Positions 56,850 through 64,000 of a stretch of DNA of 64,000 bases are shown piece by piece. The translations under genes were made by a program, and so were the position numbers. A model generated the notes under the pieces. That model saw only the letters and a list, made by a program, of their open reading frames with translations. It had not been told where the DNA came from and searched no databases. Numbering within the stretch: the first letter of the stretch is position 1; every line of letters starts with the position of its first letter. Source of the stretch: Portulaca oleracea (Eukaryota; Streptophyta; Magnoliopsida; Caryophyllales; Portulacaceae); the NCBI GenBank assembly GCA_029582165.1, contig CM055892.1, positions 1,335,347-1,399,346 of the forward strand, read 5' to 3'.

Positions 56850-58099
56850 TGATGGAGGTCCATCTACACCAGCATTGCTAACTGATATAGCAAGGGTCAA
56901 GGAGAGGGCTTTCTTTCCTGAAGTCCTCAGCAGGTCCTTCACAAACTGGGACCTAGTTGGGATACAGGAGGGATTAAGTCCCTCCTACAGCAAGATTAGA
57001 GCAGCAAGGAAAGACAGGTCCTAGGGAATTTTTGAAGCTAAGAATGAAAGAAACATGATCACCCCATGATCCTGTGCAAGGGGCAGCTTTGGCCTTAGAA
57101 CCAAAGTCCAATTGATGCAATTGGACCTTAGCAGAACCCCAACCTGTGAAATCAGGATTCATGTCTATTTCAAGGTCTGATACAAGCTGCAACGTAAGGC
57201 AATGGCATTTAGTAGACTCTATGTATTCCTTGGTTTATCAATGAGCACTGATCGAGGAGTGCAAGTGACTGCTGTTCCTAGACATTTTCTACAGCCAGAT
57301 TGTTCAGGGAATGCAAGCAACATCAAGCAGCTGGACAGTGTTGGAATTCTCAGCTTTAATAAGGTCATTTGGTCATTTTCCCTTTAATGATCGAGTGCCT
57401 TGATCTCTAATACAACCAGCTACTCTCAGCAGCCAAGGAAGACTTAAATAATGAAGTGGAAACATGACTAATGCATGGAGGAAGCAACTGTTGGCCCAAT
57501 CAGAACAAGCTAGCCCTTTTTATTTTTATTTTGCTGTTTCTTTGATGTAATATGATGTAATTAAGCTTTGTATTAGTTTTACGCAGCTCACTTATGTATT
57601 CTAAGATAGCTTAGCAGTAGTTTAGAGGTTTCTTTCAGCTTAGGAAACCTCAAGTACTCGAAAACAGTTAGCGACTTGCTTAAAGTGGCATATATAAGCC
57701 AGCTCCTGTGTATTTGTTCATTATGAGTGAATGAAATAAGAAACCAGTCGAGCTTGGCTCCTGTATGTTTGTGAGTGTCATCAAAACTCTCTTCCATTTC
57801 TACTTATCTGTAACTAAGCTTTGGCAAGCTTAGAAGGTGCTAAGTAGAGCTTAGTTTGTGTATTGGTGGTGTGGTCAGTATCTAGTGCATAAGCTGAGTC
57901 CAGCCCTTGTATTTCCTGCTGAGGAGTTGCCTGTATCAGTTGGATACACAGGTTTCTTTGTCTTTCCTTATTTGTTTTTCGTTCCTTGATGCTTTTCCAT
58001 CCCAAGGAAAAGCTTAGGTTAAACAATCAAGGTCAGGGAGGGCCTTTGGTGTAGTCCAGGCCAGTGCACTTTGATAGGGTTTGGCCTGCACATACATCA
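56850..58099 (+). repeat. CRM-like LTR 2 (middle)
   Basis: 1250 bp, same ends as LTR 1, but clearly more diverged from LTR 1 and LTR 3 than those are from each other. Preceded by GTGCA, which does not match the flank of LTR 3. Confidence 0.9.
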
Positions 58100-58103
58100 G
58101 CTT

Positions 58104-58115
58104 TGGTATCAGAGC
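58104..58115 (+). promoter_or_regulatory. Primer binding site, initiator Met tRNA
   Basis: TGGTATCAGAGC, four bases inside LTR 2. Confidence 0.85.
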
Positions 58116-58153
58116 TATGTAACTTTCTTGGTGAGCTTCTTACTGATTACAGG

Positions 58154-59100
58154 ATGTCTACTAGTAGGACTGCCGAGGAGGTGACTGAACAAGCTCTTAG
58201 AGAAAACTCTAAATTGGAGAAACATGTTCAATATTTGACTAATCAGTTGAAGAATTATCTTTATTTGAAAAGGCAAAATTTCAAGGATGAGTCTGAATAT
58301 GAAGAAGAGGAGACTACTTATTCCAGCAACCCTTTTGCTGAAGAAGAGGGTCTTCCTGGAGGGAAAAAGGTGAGAACTAGGCAGAAGAAGGATGGAATGG
58401 ATGACAAATTAGATTTTAAGGTGGAAATTACTGAATTTGAAGGTCAGTTCGACACTGAGGTGTTCTTAGACTGGCTGCAGACTGTGGAAAGGGTTTTTGA
58501 TCTGAAGGAGGTCTCCGAAGAGAAGAAGGTCAAGCTTATTGCCCTAAAGTTAAAGAAACATGCTTCAATCTGGTGGTCTAATCTGCAGAAAAGGAGAGTA
58601 GAGAAGGGAAAAGAGAAGGTTAAAACTTGGGAACAGATGAGGGAAAAGCTGAAATCTAAGTTCTTACCTATGAACTATCTTAGGGAGAACTATGGAAAAT
58701 TGCAACAGCTAGTGCAAGGCAACAAGTTTGTGGAACAATATACAAAGGAGTTTGAGCATCTTTTGTGGAGATGTGACCTAAAGGAGAATGAAACTCAGGT
58801 GCTAGTGAGGTTTCTTACATGGTTGAATGAAGGTATAAGGAATGTGGTGGAACTGCATCCATATACTACTTTGGATGAGCTCAGTTCTTTGGCTCACAAA
58901 GTAGAATTGAAAAAGAAGTCTAGAGGAAAGGAGTTTACTGCAAAAACCCCTACAAACCTCAGCATAAACCTTTTACCCCCTATCCCCGAACCTATCCCAC
59001 AACCCCAAGAGCCCCCTTTACCCCAAGATATCCCACAAAACAACCTGCTCCCCCACAAAAACAGCCTATAGCCCCTCAAAAGAACCCAAACCCTATCCCT
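58154..59100 (+). pseudogene. CRM-like gag, copy 2
   Basis: Open from the ATG at 58154 (MSTSRTAEEVTEQALREN) to a stop at 59071; the ATG is chosen because copy 1 has the same start and upstream sequence is leader. Domains: N-terminal coiled coil (about residues 1-45), acidic linker, gag domain (FDTEVFLDWLQTVERVFD to YTTLDELSSLAHKVELKKKS), then a Pro/Gln-rich tail. A one-base shift between 59040 and 59070 separates it from the zinc knuckle CFRCQGLEHIASEC (59116-59157). Gag forms the particle; this copy is nearly intact but cut off from its knuckle. Confidence 0.88.
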
Positions 59101-59103
59101 ACT

Positions 59104-62100
59104 GATAACAAGAGGTGCTTTAGATGTCAAGGGCTCGAGCATATAGCTTCAGAATGTCCTAATAAAAGGATAGTGACCTTAGCATATTATCAAGCCTCTT
59201 GGTTTACTGAACCTGAGGTTGAGGAGGAAGAGGAAGGCCATCAGGAGGGAGAAATGCTTGATCCTGTATATGATGAAGTGGAGGAAGGTCCTGATGAAGG
59301 AGAATTATTGGTGATAAGGAGAGTCCCTAGTAGTTCTTCTGTTGAGACATGACAAGAACAAAGAGAAGTTGTGTTTCATACAAGATGCACTGTGAAAGGA
59401 AAAGTCTGCTCAGTTATTGTAGATGGTGGCAGCTGTACAAATGCAGCTTCACAAGAGATGGTGGAGAAGCTGCAATTGGCTACCTCAGCCCATCCAGCAC
59501 CTTATTCTATTCAATGGTTGAAGTCCAGCAGTGGCATTCCTATCACAAAAGGTGTTTGGTGAGTTTTTCAATAGGCAAATCATATTATGATTATATTTGG
59601 TGTGATGTTTTGCCTATGGATGCATGTCATTTGTTGCTGGGAAGGTCTTGGATGTTTGATAGGTCTGTGCAACATGATGGAAGGGCCAACACTTATACTC
59701 TGGTGGTGAATCACAAGAAAGTAACCTTAACCTCACTCAAACAAACCCAGCCTACAAAAAGCCTATACATTGAGCCTACTCTTGATCTTTTACTAGCTGC
59801 TAAGCATCATGAGTTGAGTGCTTGTAAAGATCTTATCCTATTATCCCCTGATGATCCACCAACCCCACAAAATAACCATCCCCTACTTGTCCCACTCCTA
59901 GAAGAGTATGCATTTCTATTTCCTGATGAAATGCCCCCAGGATTGCGCCCCAAAAGAGACATCCAGCACAAGATTGATTATGTTCCCAGGTCAGTCTTGC
60001 CTAATAAACCTGCTTATAGGATGACTCCAGCTGAGACTGCAGAGATTCAGAGACAAGTATATGATCTTCTTAGCAAGGGAATGATCAGGGAGAGCTTAAG
60101 TCCATGTGCAGTACCAGCTTTATTAGTCCCAAAGAAAGATGGTAGCCTGAGAATGTGTATAGACTGTAGAGCTATAAATAAAATCACAATCAAGTATAGG
60201 TTCCCAATACCTAGACTTGAAGATTTTCTTGATGAGCTCTATGGGCCTCAGGTGTTTTCAAAGATAGATTTGAGAAGTGACTATTATCAAATCAGTATTT
60301 ATGAAGGTTATGAATGGAAGACAACATTTAAAACAAAGGGAGGTCTGTTTGAATGGCTTGTAATGCCCTTTGGTGTCACAAATGCTCCTTCTACATTCAT
60401 GAGACTTATGAATCATGTACTGAAGCCTTTGATTGGATGTTGTGTAGTTGTTTATTTTGATGATATCTTGGTTTATAGTAAGACAGAAGCAGAACATCAA
60501 CAACATATGAAGTAAGTAATGGATATTCTGTCCAAAGAGCAGTTATATGGGAATATGAAGAAATGGTAGTTCTTTACATACCAAGTTATTTTTCTTGGTT
60601 ATATAGTGTCAGCTAATGGCATTCAAGTTGATCAGGAGAAGATCAAGGCCATCTAAGAGTGGCCTACACCCAATTCTATTCAGCAAGTAAGGAGTTTTCA
60701 TGGGCTAGCTTCATTCTATAGAAGATTTGTGAGAAATTACAGCACTATTATGGCACCCATGACTGAAGTTATCAAAGGAAAGTCCTTTCAATGGACTCCA
60801 GTAGCACAAAAATCCTTTGAACAGATCAAAAAGAAGCTTACAACAGCACCAGTACTTGTTTTGCCTAGCTTTTCTAAGGTCTTTGAAGTTGAATGTGATG
60901 CCTCAGGAGTTGGCATAGGAGTTGTCTTATCTCAAGATGGCAGGCCTATAGCTTATTTCAGTAAGAAACTAAATGAAGCAAAGAAGAAATACAACACTTA
61001 TGAGAAGGAATTTTATGCTATTATCAGAGCTCTTGAGCATTGGAGGCATTATTTGGTTGGTGGAGAGTTTATCTTGCATAGTGATCATGACGCCCTGAAA
61101 TATATTCAAGGACAGCACAAGCTTAATCCCAGGAATGCTAAATGGGTTGAATTTATGCAATCCTTTCACTTCATGATCCATCACAAGTCTGGCAATATGA
61201 ACAAGGGATTGATTCCCTTTCAAGAAGGTTTTTCTTATTACATATCCTAGATTCCAGAATCCTAGGATTTGAGCAACTAAAGGTCCTTTATTCTACAGAT
61301 GATGATTTCAGAGACAAGTTTCAAGCTTGTCGACAGCATCCTCAGGGTCTATATTATACAGATCATGGATTTCTATTCAAAGGAAGCAGATTATGTATAC
61401 CTAAAAGCAGCATAAGGGAATTATTAATCTCAGAAGTTCATGGAGGTGGATTAGTAGGACACTTTGGCATAGAGAAGACACTTATTATGCTAAAAGAACA
61501 TTACTTTTGGCCAAAGATGGGAAGAGATGTAGAGCATCTTGTCAAGAGGTGCAATATATGCCAGCTATCCAAGCGTCAAAGTCTACCCCAAGGGCTTTAT
61601 ACCCCTTTGCCAGTTCCTAAAAGTCCATGGGAAGATGTTAGCCTTGATTTTATTGAGGGACTTCCAAGAACTCAGAGAGGTAAAGATTCTATTATGGTTG
61701 TTGTTGATAGATTCTAAAAAATGGCTCATTTAATTCCTTGCAATACTACCTTTGATCCTGTGAAAGTTGTTGACTTGTACTTTCAAGAGGTAGTCAGATT
61801 ACATGGCATTCCTAGGTCTATGATTTCAAACAGGGATACCAAGTTTCTCAGCCATTTCTGGATTACATTGTGGAAGAAGATGGGAACTCAACTCAAGTTT
61901 ATCACTACTTGTCACCTTCGGACAGATGGGCAAACTGAGTTACAAACAGAACCTTAGGTGCACTTTTGAGAAGCCTAGTAGCCAGAAACAAAGGAAGTTG
62001 GGATACTAAGCTACCACAAGCAAAATTTGCTTTCAACAAAGCCCCAATTAAAGCTACTGGTCATTCACCATTCCAAGTAGTTTATGGTCTAAATCCAATC

Positions 62101-62666
62101 ACTCCTTTGGATTTGGTACCCCAAGCTACTTCAGTCAATTTAGCTATGAAGCTGAAGTGAGGGCTAAGCAGATTAAAGAGTTCCATCAACAGGTGCAACA
62201 ACAGATTGAGAAGCACAATGAGAAAATAGCAACAGCAGCAAATCAAAAAAGGAGAAGAGTAGTGTTTGCTCCAGGTGATTTGGTATGTGTACACCTTAGG
62301 AAAGACAGTTTCCTAACAAAAGAAAAGGGAAGCTTGTTTCCAGGGCTGATGGTCCTTTTGAGGTGTTAGAACATGTTAATGAGAATGCTTACAAGTTAGA
62401 TTTATCTGAAGACTATGGAGGAAGTGCAACTTTCAATATTGCAGATCTCAGTCCCTATTATCCAGCAAAGGAGGGATTACCAAGTTTGAGGGCAAACTTT
62501 TCAGAACTAGAGGAGGATGATGGAGGTCCATCTACACCAACATTGCTAGTTGACACAGCAAGGGTCAAGGAGAGGGTTGTCTTTCCTGAAGTCCTCAGCA
62601 GGTCCTTCACAAACTGGGATCTAGCTGAGATTTCAGGAGGGATTAAGTCTCTCCTACAGCAAGAAT
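59104..62666 (+). pseudogene. CRM-like pol: protease, RT, RNase H, integrase
   Basis: Zinc knuckle (59116-59157), protease [10 protein letters not shown] (about 59413-59445), RT ([47 protein letters not shown], active site [11 protein letters not shown] at about 60446-60478), RNase H (FEVECDASGVGIGVVLSQ, YNTYEKEFYAIIRALEHW), integrase zinc finger (about 61437-61566), core DFIEGL, SNRDTKF and GQTEL, and a C-terminal YKLDL / DLSPYY block. Broken by stops at 59349-59351, 60513-60515, 60567-60569, 60654-60656, 61248-61250, 61715-61717 and by at least four frameshifts. The last 148 bases, up to the TAG at 62664-62666, lie inside LTR 3. Confidence 0.88.
62508..62517 (+). promoter_or_regulatory. Polypurine tract inside the pol frame
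   Basis: AGAGGAGGA directly before the TGATGG start of LTR 3. It also encodes part of ELEEDDGG in the pol C-terminus. Confidence 0.65.
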
Positions 62667-63748
62667 AGGACATCCATGAAAGACAGGCCCTAGGGAATTT
62701 TTGAAGCTATGAAGGTAACTTGATCACCCCAGGATCCTGTGCAGAGGGCAACCTTGGCTTTAGAACCAAAGTCCAATTGATGCAATTGGACCTTCGTAGA
62801 ACCCCAACCTGTAAAATCAGGGTTCATGTCTGTTTCAAGGTCAACTACAGGCTGCAGAGTATATGACAATGGCATTTAGTGGACTCTATGTATTCCTTGG
62901 TCCAACTATGATCACTGATCGAGGAGTGCAGGTGACTGTTGTTCTTGGGCATTTCCTACAGTCAGTTTGTTCAGGAACTGCAGGCAACATTAAGCAGCTG
63001 GATAGTGTTGGCATTTTCAGCATTAATAAGATCATTTGGTCATTTTCCCCTTTAATGATCGAGTGCCCTTGATAGCTAATACAACCAGCTACTCTCAGCA
63101 ACCAAGGAAGACTAAAATAATCAAGTGGAAGCGACTAATACAACTTGGAAGCAACTGCTGGCCCAATCAGATTCAGCCAACTCTTTTTTATTTTATTTTG
63201 CTGTTTCTTTGATGTAATTTGATGTAATTAAGCAATGTATTAGTTCTAAGTAGCTCACCTATGTATATTAAGCTAGCTTAGCAATATTTTAGAGGTTTCT
63301 TTTTGCTTAGGCAACCTTAATCTTGAGTAGACAGCCTACTGCTTACTTAAAGTGGCAAATATAAGCAAAGCTCCCGTGTATTTGATCATTATGAGTGAAT
63401 GATATGAGAAACCAGTCGAGCTTGCTCCTGTGTGTTTGTGAGTGTCTCTAAAAACTCTCAACCATTTCTACTTGTCTGTAACTAAGCTTTGGCAAGCTTA
63501 GAAGGTGTTAAGTAGAGCTTGGCTTGTGTTCTAGTGGTGTGGATTGTATCCAATGCATAAGTTGAGTCTTGCCCTTGTGTTTCATGCTGTGGTGTGGTCT
63601 GTATCAGTTGGATACACAGGTTCCTTATCTTTTCTTGATGCTTTTCCACCCCTAGGAAAAGCTTTGGTTGAACAAACAAGGTCAGGGAAGGCCTTTGGTA
63701 TTGTCCAGGCCAGTGCACTCTGATAAGTTTTGGTGTGCACATACATCA
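62518..63748 (+). repeat. CRM-like LTR 3
   Basis: 1231 bp, TGATGG...CATACATCA, flanked on the right by GAATA. Closest in sequence to LTR 1. Confidence 0.92.
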
Positions 63749-63753
63749 GAATA

Positions 63754-64000
63754 TCATCTCAAAAACAATCATCTAATGAAGTACACCAAAAAAAGTACCA
63801 AAACTGAGAAAGCTACAATGGAATGAACAACCTTAAATTTGTTCATCTTATATGAAGTCACTAGAAAGTAAATTCATGTGTACATCAAACCACATCAAGC
63901 AATAACATACAAAACTCAAATTTCACATATCCAGCTTCTTCACCATCTTTATAAGAATTTTCCATATGGTTGCTATCTGCAGCAAATTAAATGCTTTGCA
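63754..64000 (+). mobile_element. Probable continuation of the CACTA interior
   Basis: Non-coding. Shares the word AAGTACCAAAAYTGAGA (63789) with the sequence left of the CRM-like element (about 51999), fitting one interrupted repeat-rich CACTA interior. The far CACTA end is outside the window. Confidence 0.4.

Larger units (their letters stand above)
52060..63748 (+). mobile_element. Compound CRM-like gypsy element, three LTRs
   Basis: LTR 1 (52060-53315) and LTR 3 (62518-63748) are flanked by the same 5 bp, GAATA (52055-52059 and 63749-63753), and resemble each other more than LTR 2 (56850-58099). Order: LTR 1, gag and protease (broken), a foreign gypsy gag piece, LTR 2, gag-pol, LTR 3. 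The gag has the look of the CRM (centromeric chromovirus) lineage: FDTEVFLDWLQTVERVFD and KKHASIWWSNLQKRR. Outer TSD plus an odd middle LTR suggest recombination between two related copies. All frames are broken by stops and shifts. Lineage is from family knowledge, not from a search. Confidence 0.8.

Overview
The window looks like nuclear DNA of a flowering plant, most likely a eudicot. It has AT-rich introns with GT-AG borders, relics of a chloroplast enzyme gene (protochlorophyllide oxidoreductase) and of a callose synthase gene, and many plant-type transposable elements: Ty1/copia, Athila-like and CRM-like Ty3/gypsy, Helitron, Mutator-like foldback and CACTA. I found no tRNA or rRNA gene, no CRISPR array and no bacterial-style operon. 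At least two thirds of the window is transposon-derived.

1-21.4 kb: a relic LTR at the left edge, then the 3' part of one split plus-strand gene. Four exons (3499-3598, 7276-7338, 11893-11955, 21093-21281) join in one reading frame. The family was not recognised. Its introns hold three foldback elements, a small LTR-flanked relic (about 10.05-11.77 kb) and a complete but dead Ty1/copia element (14952-20572, minus strand, TSD TAAAC).

21.4-26.6 kb: intergenic, with a 1577-bp Mutator-like element (22443-24019, 9-bp TSD, roughly 240-bp TIRs) that may carry captured host sequence, and another foldback element.

26.6-37.4 kb: a cluster of three non-autonomous Helitrons in the same orientation (A 26660-27981, B about 28022-36007, C 36008-37351). 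B and C abut exactly. B is about 8 kb and carries pieces of host genes: the first exons of a protochlorophyllide oxidoreductase gene with introns, a callose-synthase C-terminal piece, and further exon-like pieces.

37.4-50.7 kb: a complete Athila-like Ty3/gypsy element (minus strand, TSD ATTAT) with tRNA-Asp primer site, gag, protease, RT-RNase H, integrase and an ATHILA ORF-1/env-like gene. Its LTRs are nearly identical, yet its reading frames carry one stop and several frameshifts.

50.9-64.0 kb: one end of a CACTA transposon interrupted by a compound CRM-like gypsy element (52060-63748, TSD GAATA). The compound has three LTRs and two gag copies, with a piece of an unrelated gypsy gag between them. 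The pol frame runs through the polypurine tract into the 3' LTR. The sequence after 63753 appears to be CACTA interior again.

The transposons share no working function. Apart from the split gene, every coding region seen is visibly broken. A theme across families is arrays of short degenerate palindromes in LTRs and related non-coding parts (copia, Athila-like, and relics near 0.8 and 9.1 kb).
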